Source of the DNA: an uncultured Clostridia bacterium
GTDB taxonomy: Bacteria; Bacillota; Clostridia; Oscillospirales; Oscillospiraceae
NCBI GenBank assembly: GCA_945927915.1
Contig: CAMEMX010000033.1
Coordinates: forward strand, 1-11,517
Length of the DNA stretch: 11,517 nucleotides
Direction of reading: 5' to 3'
The translations under genes were made by a program, and so were the position numbers. The notes below the pieces were generated by a model. The model made no database searches, was not told the origin of the DNA, and worked only from the letters and a program-made list of their open reading frames with translations. This document shows, piece after piece, positions 1 to 5,808 of the stretch (positions are counted from its first letter, which is position 1; the number at the start of each line of letters is the position of its first letter).

Positions 1-38
1 CTGTTTGCAGGAGACTTTTCCCCTCGTTCACTTGCGCA

Positions 39-114
39 TGGAGCTACTGGCCGGACTCGAACCGGCGACCTGCTGATTACGAATCAGCTGCTCTACCAAC
101 TGAGCCACAGTAGC
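39..114 (-). tRNA. tRNA-Thr (anticodon CGT), CCA encoded
   Basis: Read on the minus strand this folds as a full cloverleaf of 76 nt including the 3' CCA. The acceptor stem GCTACTG pairs with CAGTAGC. The D arm is GCTC/GAGC, the anticodon stem GCTGA/TCAGC and the T arm GCCGG-TTCGAGT-CCGGC. The seven-base anticodon loop TTCGTAA places CGT at positions 34-36 (79-81 on the plus strand), so it reads ACG threonine codons. The discriminator base is T and the CCA (39-41) is encoded in the DNA. A consensus promoter lies about 30 bases upstream (143-171), so it is probably transcribed independently of the sigF operon. Its terminator or any following tRNA would lie beyond the left edge. Confidence 0.97.
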
Positions 115-142
115 ATAACCGCTGGCGTGATTGGCGGGTATT

Positions 143-171
143 ATTTTATACTATTTGTATTCTTTTGTCAA
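143..171 (-). promoter_or_regulatory. Sigma-A promoter for tRNA-Thr
   Basis: On the minus strand TTGACA (166-171) is separated by 17 bases from TAAAAT (143-148). The -35 is a perfect match and the -10 matches 5 of 6. The predicted start near 136 gives a leader of about 20 nt before the mature tRNA 5' end at 114. The surrounding DNA is much more AT-rich than the genes. The position fits tRNA transcription and no other gene. Confidence 0.8.
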
Positions 172-203
172 GACGAAATCATAAAAAATTTGCTTCCTGC
201 GCG

Positions 204-241
204 AAAACGGGCGGCGGTTTTCTCCCAAAACCGGCCGCCCG
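204..241 (-). terminator. Intrinsic terminator after sigF
   Basis: Just past the sigF stop on the minus strand, CGGGCGG(C)CGGTTTT pairs with AAAACCGCCGCCCG. The stem has one bulged C and a short loop, and TTTT follows (204-207). The hairpin starts about 8 bases after the stop codon. It would end the spoIIA transcript and separate it from the tRNA promoter downstream. Confidence 0.82.
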
Positions 242-248
242 CGATGCG

Positions 249-953
249 TCATATGTAGCTTTTCAGCGCAGCAAGCGCCTTTTTCTCAATGCGCGAGATC
301 TGCACCTGCGAAACGCCGAGGATCTTCGAGGTCTTGTCCTGCGTCAGGCCGTGGAAAAACCGCAGCTTGATGACCATCTGCTCCCGCTCCGTCAGACACG
401 CGATCGCCTCGCGCAAGGCGATTTTCTCCACGATCTGCTCCTCCATTTCTCCGTCCGTTAAAACGTCCTCCAGCGAAAAGCCGTCCTCGCCGCATTGCCG
501 CTGGATGGACTCCGTCGCGCCGGTCGCTGTCTCGGCAGAGGCGATCTCCTCGGGCAGAAGACCGGTCTCTGCGCTCAGCTCCGCGAGCGTCGGCTCTCGG
601 CCAAGCTCGCCGGTCAGCCGCGCCCGCGTTGCCTTGATCTGCGCGGAGCGCTCCTTGAGGCTGCGGCTGACCTTGACCGTGCCGTCGTCGCGCAGAAAGC
701 GCCGGATCTCGCCCGCGATCTTCGGCACGGCATAGGTCGAAAACTGCGTGCCGTACTGCGGGTCGAAGCCCTCGACCGCCTTGAGAAAGCCGAGACAGCC
801 GATCTGATACAGGTCGTCCGGGTCGACGCCGCGACCGAAATAGCGCCGCGCGATGGACCAGATCAGGCCGGTGTTCCCAATGACGAGCGCTTCGCTTGCA
901 GCCTTGTCGCCCTGCTTTGCCAGCGCGAGCAGCTCGCTCTGCTCGGCGATCAT
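249..953 (-). CDS. sigF: RNA polymerase sporulation sigma factor SigF (SpoIIAC)
   Basis: Sigma factor that directs RNA polymerase to early forespore promoters. The 234 aa match the usual family length of about 250. Region 2 spans about residues 20-90, with SIARRYFGRGVDPDDLYQIG followed by GFLKAVEGFDPQYG and the FSTYAVPKIAGEIRRFLRDDG segment that melts the -10 element. Region 3 covers about 95-165. Region 4 is at 187-229, with LTEREQMVIKLRF and a helix-turn-helix around SKILGVSQVQISRIEKKA. The start is the ATG at 953, which overlaps the spoIIAB stop in an ATGA (950-953) and implies translational coupling. The open frame continues upstream to about 1313, but that part only shadows spoIIAB. SigF rather than SigG or SigE is inferred from the position after spoIIAA and spoIIAB. 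Activity should be held by SpoIIAB until SpoIIAA releases it. Confidence 0.97.
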   Translation of the reverse strand: MIAEQSELLALAKQGDKAASEALVIGNTGLIWSIARRYFGRGVDPDDLYQIGCLGFLKAVEGFDPQYGTQFSTYAVPKIAGEIRRFLRDDGTVKVSRSLKERSAQIKATRARLTGELGREPTLAELSAETGLLPEEIASAETATGATESIQRQCGEDGFSLEDVLTDGEMEEQIVEKIALREAIACLTEREQMVIKLRFFHGLTQDKTSKILGVSQVQISRIEKKALAALKSYI

Positions 954-1390
954 TTTTTTCCTCCGCGGCGGATGATCTTGCGCTTCATATGTACGGTCGT
1001 GCCCTTGCCGGGGACGGAGCTGAGCCGGAATTCGGTCATAAAGCTCTCCATGATCGTGATACCCATGCCGGAGCGCTCCTCGCCTCCCGTGGTGAACATG
1101 GGCTTGCGCGCCTGCTCGACGTCCTCGATACCGCGCCCGCGGTCCTTGACTACGATGTCGAGCACGTTGCCGTCCAGGATCCGCGCCTTCAGAATGATCT
1201 GCCCGATCGTGTCGGGATACGCGTGGACGATGCAGTTCGTGACAGCCTCGGAGACGGCGGTCTTGATGTCGCCCAGCTCGTCGAGCGTCGGGTCGAGCTG
1301 CGCGGCAAAGCACGCGACTGCCGCGCGGGCAAAGGCCTCGTTTGCCGATTTGCTCGGAAACTCCAGGTTCATATAGTTTTCGCCTCTCAT
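950..1390 (-). CDS. spoIIAB: Anti-sigma F factor and serine kinase SpoIIAB
   Basis: Cytoplasmic GHKL-fold protein that binds sigma-F and blocks it, and phosphorylates SpoIIAA using ATP. The 146 aa match the family length. The N-terminus MNLEFPSKSANEAFAR resembles known SpoIIAB proteins. The ATP-binding boxes are visible: N box SEAVTNCIVHAY (47-58, with E48 and N52), G1 box DRGRGI (83-88) and G2 box SGMGITIM (107-114). The chosen ATG at 1390 lies 8 bases after GGGAGGAG and overlaps the spoIIAA stop as ATGA (1387-1390). A GTG at 1399 and an ATG at 1372 are in frame but fit the ribosome binding site less well. It sits between its two partners, so the three proteins should be made in coordinated amounts. 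Confidence 0.97.
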   Translation of the reverse strand: MRGENYMNLEFPSKSANEAFARAAVACFAAQLDPTLDELGDIKTAVSEAVTNCIVHAYPDTIGQIILKARILDGNVLDIVVKDRGRGIEDVEQARKPMFTTGGEERSGMGITIMESFMTEFRLSSVPGKGTTVHMKRKIIRRGGKK

Positions 1391-1707
1391 TTGGTACACT
1401 CCTCCCTGATCTCCGTGACCTTTTCGATCCCCGCCGCGCGCAGCACCTTATACGGCTGCGCCGGGATGTTCTGCAAAAACAGCTTGCCTTGCAGCGTGTT
1501 CATTCGCCGCAGCGTGTGCAACACGACGGCGATCCCGCTCGAATCCATAAACCGGACGTCGCGGAAGTCGAGAATGCAGCGCAGCGGCATATACAGGTCG
1601 ATCTTTTCCGATACGGTCTGCATGATCTCCCGCGCGCTGTGGTGGTCGATCTCGCCGGTCAGCGCAATGGTGAGCTGCCGGTCCTGCACATAGCTTGTGA
1701 GCTTCAT
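1387..1707 (-). CDS. spoIIAA: Anti-sigma F factor antagonist SpoIIAA (STAS domain)
   Basis: Small STAS-domain anti-anti-sigma factor. In its unphosphorylated form it binds SpoIIAB and frees sigma-F; phosphorylation by SpoIIAB inactivates it, and the SpoIIE phosphatase reverses that (family knowledge; spoIIE is not in this window). The 106 aa contain the STAS signature FMDSSGIAVVL (53-63), with the phosphorylated serine expected at S56 or S57. The N-terminal strands include LTIALTGEIDHHSA, a normal STAS ligand face. The ATG at 1707 is preceded by AGGAGGAG at 6-7 bases. It is the first gene of the operon and overlaps spoIIAB by 4 bases. A hairpin terminator stands only about 27 bases upstream, and I see no clear sigma-H promoter between it and the gene. 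Confidence 0.97.
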   Translation of the reverse strand: MKLTSYVQDRQLTIALTGEIDHHSAREIMQTVSEKIDLYMPLRCILDFRDVRFMDSSGIAVVLHTLRRMNTLQGKLFLQNIPAQPYKVLRAAGIEKVTEIREECTK

Positions 1708-1725
1708 GTTTTCTCCTCCTACCCC

Positions 1726-1737
1726 TTTTGTACAAAA
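1726..1737. repeat. 12-base perfect palindrome in the spoIIAA leader
   Basis: TTTTGTACAAAA is its own reverse complement. It lies between the T-tract of the upstream terminator and the spoIIAA ribosome binding site. It could be an operator half, or just the product of an A-tract next to a T-tract. No matching second copy was noticed nearby, so no regulator is proposed. Confidence 0.4.
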
Positions 1738-1767
1738 AACGCACATGGGGAGCTTCCCATGTGCGTT
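1734..1767 (-). terminator. Intrinsic terminator between the GerMN gene and spoIIAA
   Basis: A perfect 12-base stem, AACGCACATGGG (1738-1749) with CCCATGTGCGTT (1756-1767), has a 6-base loop. On the minus strand it runs into six Ts (1734-1739). The T run is present only for minus-strand transcription. It should end the comEA-regulator-kinase-lipoprotein transcript about 60 bases after the GerMN stop. Because spoIIAA starts at 1707, any spoIIA promoter further upstream would place this hairpin in the spoIIA leader. Confidence 0.85.
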
Positions 1768-1829
1768 CAGTATAAGCCCGGCGCTGCGCGGGGTCTGTCG
1801 AAAGGGGAGCGCAGACGGGACTTTTTCCG

Positions 1830-3143
1830 TCAGTCCGCGATCCATTTGCTGTCCGTCCGGTGCAGGGCGCGCAGCGCCTCGTCGCGGAAATCCGGCTCGA
1901 TGCCCTCGACGAGGATCTCCACCGAGCTGACCTCCGGCAGCGTACACATCGTTGCGATGATGGAGCGCGCCGCAAGCGTTTCTTCTGCGGCGCTCGTGCA
2001 GCCGTCAAGGAACTCTCTCGTCAGATCGACCACGCAGGTTCCGCCCTCGATGCGCAGCGACAGGAGCTTTGTCCCGGCGGGGATGCAGCTCCTTACGCCG
2101 TTCTTTCCCTCAAAATCGATCAGCGACTGCGCCAGCAGCTCGGCGGTCGAATGCTCGCCGTCGAGCGGAAGCTGCTGCGGCACGCAGACAAGAAGTCCGT
2201 CGTCGCCGCAGGCGGGATAAAGCGTCACGTCGAGCAGATCCTTGCTGGCCGGGAGCGAGAGCAGGCTCTCGTCTCTGGCAATGCCGGAGGATAGCTCCAT
2301 CCGTTCCAGCTTCTCCAGCGGCGCACCGGAGACCCAGAGGTCAACGGTGGTGATCTCCGGAAGCTCCGTCAGCGAGTTGACGATGCTGTAGACAGCCATG
2401 CGCTCGGCAGCAAAGCTGCGCTCCATTCCGGTCTGGAATTCCGAGGACAGGTTGACGGTGCAGACACCGTTCTCCACGCTGATGTCCAAAAGCTGCGTTC
2501 CCTGCGGGATGCAGGAGGTGAGCTGTCCGCGCTCGCGGGCGGACAGAAGCTGCTGCATGATATAAGCGGGCTTGTCGGTGACGTCCATCGCTTCGACGCT
2601 GAGCGTCTCGCGGACAAGATAGCGCCGCCGGTCGTCGGGAAAGTAGAGCGTCAGCATCTCCTCCTGCGGCAGCATCCCCGTGTCGGTGAGAAAAACATCG
2701 TTCTCCGACAGCAGCAGCGGCTCGGCAGAGCCGGGCGCAGTAATGCTCACGCGCTGGACGGGGTCGAGCTGCAACAGCGTCATGGCGATGCACGTCGCGC
2801 TCATGGAGCGCTCCAGCGCGCTGACGGGCGTGCCGTAAATGATGACGTTTGCGGTCGCGCTGCGCAGGCTCACGGAGCGGAAGCTCCACGCCGAAGGCAG
2901 CGGCGGCAGGCCGTTTTCGGGCGGGACGGAGCAGAAATAGCGCGTCAGCAGCTCCTCCGGCTCGACTGCGGCAGCGTCAAAGCCCGCATCCTGCGAGCAG
3001 AACGCGCCGCTTTCGCCGTAGGAGACGTCCTTCGCGGGGTAGTAGAAGAGAAAACCGGAGCGTTCCTCCTGCGGCGCATCCTCGCGGCAGGCGCAAAGCA
3101 GCATCAGAGCGGCGAGAAGCAGACAGGCAAACCGTTTTTTCAT
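1830..3143 (-). CDS. GerMN-domain lipoprotein, likely partner of the adjacent sensor kinase
   Basis: Predicted lipoprotein of 437 aa on the outer face of the membrane. Residues 1-19 are a signal peptide (MKKR, a hydrophobic stretch, then lipobox L-C-A-C with C19 as the lipidated cysteine). At least two GerMN domains follow, at about 160-276 and 305-415. Each carries the same core: SCIPQGTQLLDISVENG (210-226) and SCIPAGTKLLSLRIEGG (352-368), followed by NLSSEF and DLTREF, and each ends in a V-x-L/I-x-V-x-G strand. Residues 88-138 may be a third, degenerate copy. GerMN domains occur in the spore germination protein GerM and in actinobacterial LpqB; their ligand is not settled. The ATG at 3143 overlaps the kinase stop as ATGA, so it is translationally coupled to the kinase. 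LpqB similarly follows the mtrAB genes. A role in modulating the kinase is inference from this context. Confidence 0.88.
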   Translation of the reverse strand: MKKRFACLLLAALMLLCACREDAPQEERSGFLFYYPAKDVSYGESGAFCSQDAGFDAAAVEPEELLTRYFCSVPPENGLPPLPSAWSFRSVSLRSATANVIIYGTPVSALERSMSATCIAMTLLQLDPVQRVSITAPGSAEPLLLSENDVFLTDTGMLPQEEMLTLYFPDDRRRYLVRETLSVEAMDVTDKPAYIMQQLLSARERGQLTSCIPQGTQLLDISVENGVCTVNLSSEFQTGMERSFAAERMAVYSIVNSLTELPEITTVDLWVSGAPLEKLERMELSSGIARDESLLSLPASKDLLDVTLYPACGDDGLLVCVPQQLPLDGEHSTAELLAQSLIDFEGKNGVRSCIPAGTKLLSLRIEGGTCVVDLTREFLDGCTSAAEETLAARSIIATMCTLPEVSSVEILVEGIEPDFRDEALRALHRTDSKWIAD

Positions 3144-4585
3144 GTTGTCTCCTCCTCCGTTTCAAACAGCGGGAAGCGCACGGTGAACACCGTGCCGCCG
3201 CCGACTCTTGCTGCCACGCCGATCGTACCGTAGTTTCGTCCGACCATGTCGTGCACGATGGAAAGGCCGAGGCCGGCGCCGCCTGCCGCGCGGGAGCGCG
3301 CCTTGTCCACGCGGTAAAAGCGCTCGAAAATATGCGTCATGGCCTCGGGCGGGATGCCGACGCCGCTGTCCTCGACAGTCAGCACGACGTCCTCGTCCTG
3401 CCGAAACAGCTTTACGCCGACCCAGCCGCCCTCGCGGTTATACTTGATGGCGTTTTCTACCAGATTGAACACGATCTGGTACAGGTCGTCCTCAACCGTC
3501 ATGATGGAGCAGCCCTCTTCCGGCGTGCATTCCAGCCGGATGCGGCGCAGCTTTGCCAGCGGACGGAGCATCCGCGCGACCTTCTGCACGGTCTGCGCGG
3601 CGTTGATGATCTCACGCTCGTCGGACACGTCGCTGTCGAGCTTTGTCAGCGTCAGCAGCTTTTGCGTGAGCCTGCCCAGACGGTCGGCCTCCCGGCCGAT
3701 GTCACCGATGAATTCGCGCTGCGTTGCGGCGTCCATCTCGTTTTGCAAAATGGAGTCCGACAGCAGCTTGATCGTTGCCAGCGGCGTTTTCAGCTCGTGC
3801 GACGCGTCGGAGACGAACTGCCGGCGCCGCTGCTCCGATGCCTCCAGCCGTTCGGAGAGGCTGTTGAACTCCCGGCCGAGCTGCGTCAGCTCGTCGCTGC
3901 CGCGCAGCTTGAGCTTGTAGCTGTAGTCGCCGTCGCCCATCTTCCGCACGGAGTGCAAAATACGCCGCAGACGGCGCGAAAACGCCGTGGAAAAGACGAG
4001 CGAGATCAGGATCACGCCCAGCTCCAGCGCAACGGAGAGGCGCAGCACGTTCGTCTGCAAAGTGTCCACGAGGGCGCCTTGATCGGTGTCATACTGCATC
4101 AGGTAGACCGCGCCGAGCAGCTTGCCGTTTTTGACGAGGGGGATCGCGGCGCGGCTTTCGATCGCGCCGTCGGTATAGCAACTGAAAAAGACATCCTCTC
4201 CGGACAGCGCCGTGACGATCTCCGGAAAGAGCAGGAGCTTTCCCTCGGCGTTGCCCGTGACCAGCGAGTCGTACAGCGCTGTGCCGCCGTCATCCGTGAC
4301 CACGGTGCGGGTCGTCGACAGATCGTTGAGCGAGTTCACGACGCCCTCGGTCTTGCTCGACGACAGCTCGTCGAGCTGTAAAAGGGCAGTCGTCAGGACC
4401 TGCGCGCGTTCCTCCATCGTCTGCTTCTGCGCGCTGAAGATCATGCTGCGCAGGGACGTGGAGGTGTAGATATTCAGAAAAAACAGAGCGACCGCGGTGA
4501 TCAGAATATAGGCCATCGCAAAGCGGAGCTGTGAGCTGCCCGGCAGGAGCGACAGCCTGCGTTTACGCTTTGAAATAGTACCCAA
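3140..4585 (-). CDS. HAMP-domain sensor histidine kinase
   Basis: Membrane sensor that autophosphorylates and passes phosphate to the response regulator encoded just upstream. Of 481 aa, TM1 is at about 21-40, an extracytoplasmic domain at 41-180, TM2 at about 182-201 and HAMP at about 201-253. The HisKA H box is FVSDASHELKTPLATIK with H263 as phosphoacceptor; E264 and T267 form the ExxT phosphatase motif. The ATPase domain has the N box NLVENAIKYN (374-383), G1 EDSGVG (405-410), F box FERFYRVD (420-427) and G2 GAGLGLSI (436-443). All key residues are present. It overlaps the regulator gene by about 23 bases and the GerMN gene by 4. The start is uncertain: there is no ATG before residue 24, which is inside TM1. 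TTG (4585) directly abuts GGGGAG, while an ATT at 4576 sits 9 bases after it. The signal sensed is unknown; an envelope signal is plausible given the lipoprotein partner. Confidence 0.93.
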   Translation of the reverse strand: MGTISKRKRRLSLLPGSSQLRFAMAYILITAVALFFLNIYTSTSLRSMIFSAQKQTMEERAQVLTTALLQLDELSSSKTEGVVNSLNDLSTTRTVVTDDGGTALYDSLVTGNAEGKLLLFPEIVTALSGEDVFFSCYTDGAIESRAAIPLVKNGKLLGAVYLMQYDTDQGALVDTLQTNVLRLSVALELGVILISLVFSTAFSRRLRRILHSVRKMGDGDYSYKLKLRGSDELTQLGREFNSLSERLEASEQRRRQFVSDASHELKTPLATIKLLSDSILQNEMDAATQREFIGDIGREADRLGRLTQKLLTLTKLDSDVSDEREIINAAQTVQKVARMLRPLAKLRRIRLECTPEEGCSIMTVEDDLYQIVFNLVENAIKYNREGGWVGVKLFRQDEDVVLTVEDSGVGIPPEAMTHIFERFYRVDKARSRAAGGAGLGLSIVHDMVGRNYGTIGVAARVGGGTVFTVRFPLFETEEETT

Positions 4586-5243
4586 CTCCCCACTTTGTCA
4601 TAAAATACGCCGGCTCGGCGGGAACGGTCTCGAGCTTTTCGCGGATGCGGCGGATGTGGACGTCGACCGTGCGGATGTCGCTGCGGTATTCGTAGCCCCA
4701 GATGAGGTCGAGCAGGTTTTCGCGGGAATAGACACGGTTTGGGTTGCGGATCAGCAGCTCCACAAGGTCGAATTCCCGTGCGGTCAGCTCGACGGGCACG
4801 CCGTCTTTGTAGACGTTGCGCTCCTGCGTGTCGAGGGTGATCGCGCCGGCGGTGATGCGGTTTTTCTGCTGGGACGTATTATAGCCGCCGCTGCGCCGCA
4901 GCAGGGCGCGGATGCGCGCCTTCAATTCCAGAATGTTGAAGGGCTTGGTCAGATAGTCGTCCGCGCCGTGCTCAAAGCCGAGCAGCTTGTCCATGTCCTG
5001 CGTGCGGGCAGTCAGCATGATGATCGGCACGTCGGAAAACTCACGGATGCGGCGGCAGGCCTCCAGACCGTCGATCTCCGGCATCATAATGTCCAGCACG
5101 ATCAGCCGCACGTCGGGATCGCGCGCCAGCTCGACGGCCTCGCGCCCGTTGCTCCCGGTGACGACCTGGTAGCCCTCGTTCTGCAAATTGAAGCGGATGC
5201 CCTTGACCAGCAGCTCTTCATCATCAACGACCAGAATTTTCAT
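4563..5243 (-). CDS. OmpR/PhoB-family response regulator
   Basis: DNA-binding regulator of 226 aa acting with the overlapping histidine kinase. The receiver domain (1-117) has acidic D7/D8, phospho-acceptor D51 in VLDIMMPEIDG, T78 in MLTAR and K100 in LTKPF. The winged-helix output domain (about 130-226) includes LTAREFDLVELLIRNPNRVY, the recognition-helix segment RSDIRTVDVHIRRIREKLE and the terminal hairpin TKWGVGYYF. The closest general type is WalR/PhoP/MtrA-like; no exact orthologue can be assigned by eye. The ATG at 5243 follows TTTGGAGG at about 6 bases. The start lies inside the end of the comEA-like gene (20-base overlap), and the stop lies inside the kinase gene, so all three are likely co-translated. 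Upstream in-frame codons only shadow comEA. Confidence 0.96.
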   Translation of the reverse strand: MKILVVDDEELLVKGIRFNLQNEGYQVVTGSNGREAVELARDPDVRLIVLDIMMPEIDGLEACRRIREFSDVPIIMLTARTQDMDKLLGFEHGADDYLTKPFNILELKARIRALLRRSGGYNTSQQKNRITAGAITLDTQERNVYKDGVPVELTAREFDLVELLIRNPNRVYSRENLLDLIWGYEYRSDIRTVDVHIRRIREKLETVPAEPAYFMTKWGVGYYFKA

Positions 5244-5658
5244 CGTTTTCCTCCAAAGTAATGTAATCACGGATCGCCTCGAACCGCTTTTCGCCGATCC
5301 CGTCGACCTGCAGCAGCTCCTCGACAGAGGTGAAAGCGCCGACTTCCTCGCGGTAGGCGACGATGCGCCCGGCAAGCACCTCTCCGATGCCCGGCAGCGC
5401 GGTCAGCTCCCCGGCGGTCGCGGTGTTCAGATCAAGCGGGAAGCTTACTTCTGCGGCAACCTGTGTGGTCGGCGTCAATGCGGAGCTTTCCTGTGCAGAA
5501 GATTCCTGCGCAACCGTCTCCTGTACGGAGGGGGCGCGGGCAGTAACGGCGCTCAAAGCGTTGGGGCGCCTGGTCCTGCCCACACAGAAGCCCGCGCTGA
5601 GCAGCAAAAACGCCGCTGTGAGCAGGATGAGGATGATGTTCCATTTTCTCTGCTTCAT
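5224..5658 (-). CDS. comEA: ComEA-like membrane-anchored helix-hairpin-helix DNA-binding protein
   Basis: Predicted to bind double-stranded DNA outside the membrane, as ComEA does in DNA uptake. Of 144 aa, residues 1-6 are charged and about 7-25 form a transmembrane anchor. Residues 28-72 are a Ser/Ala/Gln/Thr-rich linker containing AQESSAQESSA. Residues 75-134 are a tandem HhH domain: LDLNTATAGELTALPGIG (76-92), then GRIVAYREEVGAFTSVEELL and VDGIGEKRFEAI. It is shorter than many Firmicute ComEA proteins (around 200 aa) because no SLBB domain lies between the anchor and the HhH domain. The ATG at 5658 follows GAGGGG at about 8 bases; an in-frame ATG at 5688 has no good site. No comEC or other com gene is present here. 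It overlaps the response regulator by 20 bases, an unusual partner. A DNA-binding role outside competence is possible. Confidence 0.88.
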   Translation of the reverse strand: MKQRKWNIILILLTAAFLLLSAGFCVGRTRRPNALSAVTARAPSVQETVAQESSAQESSALTPTTQVAAEVSFPLDLNTATAGELTALPGIGEVLAGRIVAYREEVGAFTSVEELLQVDGIGEKRFEAIRDYITLEENDENSGR

Positions 5659-5681
5659 TATGATTTCCCCTCGGAAGTCCG

Positions 5682-5711
5682 TTGACATAATCGGGTCTTT
5701 GTTGTTATAAT
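5682..5711 (+). promoter_or_regulatory. Consensus sigma-A promoter for the carboxypeptidase operon
   Basis: TTGACA (5682-5687) and TATAAT (5706-5711) both match consensus perfectly, with an 18-base spacer. Transcription should begin near 5718, leaving a leader of about 90 nt before the ATG at 5809. The promoter lies inside the expected 5' leader of the opposite-strand comEA-like gene, so the two transcription units probably interfere with each other. Confidence 0.78.
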
Positions 5712-5748
5712 AGAGACTGCGACCGGGCGTTTTTGCTCTGACCTTACC

Positions 5749-5778
5749 ATTATAACACAAAGCTGCGCGGGGCGGCAA
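5749..5778 (-). promoter_or_regulatory. Probable promoter for the comEA-regulator-kinase-GerMN operon
   Basis: On the minus strand an extended -10, TGTTATAAT (TATAAT at 5749-5754), has a weaker TTGCCG -35 (5773-5778, 4 of 6) at 18 bases. The predicted start is near 5742, about 84 bases before the comEA-like ATG. It lies downstream of the plus-strand promoter at 5682-5711, so the two promoters face each other. Confidence 0.55.
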
Positions 5779-5808
5779 TCCTAATCCGCGCGCTTTTGGA
5801 GGATTTCT

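Noticed and set aside
39..248. tRNA-Thr as an integration site for a mobile element
   Set aside because: No integrase gene or repeat of the tRNA 3' end was found in the window, and the neighbouring genes are core genes.
954..1313. N-terminal extension of SigF, giving 354 residues
   Set aside because: The extra residues lie wholly within spoIIAB in another frame and resemble no sigma-factor region. The ATG at 953 with an ATGA overlap is the normal spoIIA arrangement.
1769..1801. TCGACA / TATACT as a sigma-A promoter for spoIIAA
   Set aside because: The spacer is 21 bases, and the start would fall inside the terminator stem.
2849..4381. 510-residue plus-strand open frame opposite the kinase and GerMN genes
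   Set aside because: It is antisense to two genes with clear motifs, is rich in Arg/Gln/His/Ala, has no recognisable domain, and is a typical artefact of GC-rich coding DNA. The same applies to plus-strand frames at 495-1376, 896-1693, 1342-2220, 4656-5261 and 7762-8664, and the minus-strand frame at 9216-10148.
5765..5791. GCGCGG/CCGCGC hairpin in the carboxypeptidase leader as a regulatory element
   Set aside because: It is only a 6-base stem in GC-rich sequence, does not cover the ribosome binding site, and has no alternative fold that I could see.
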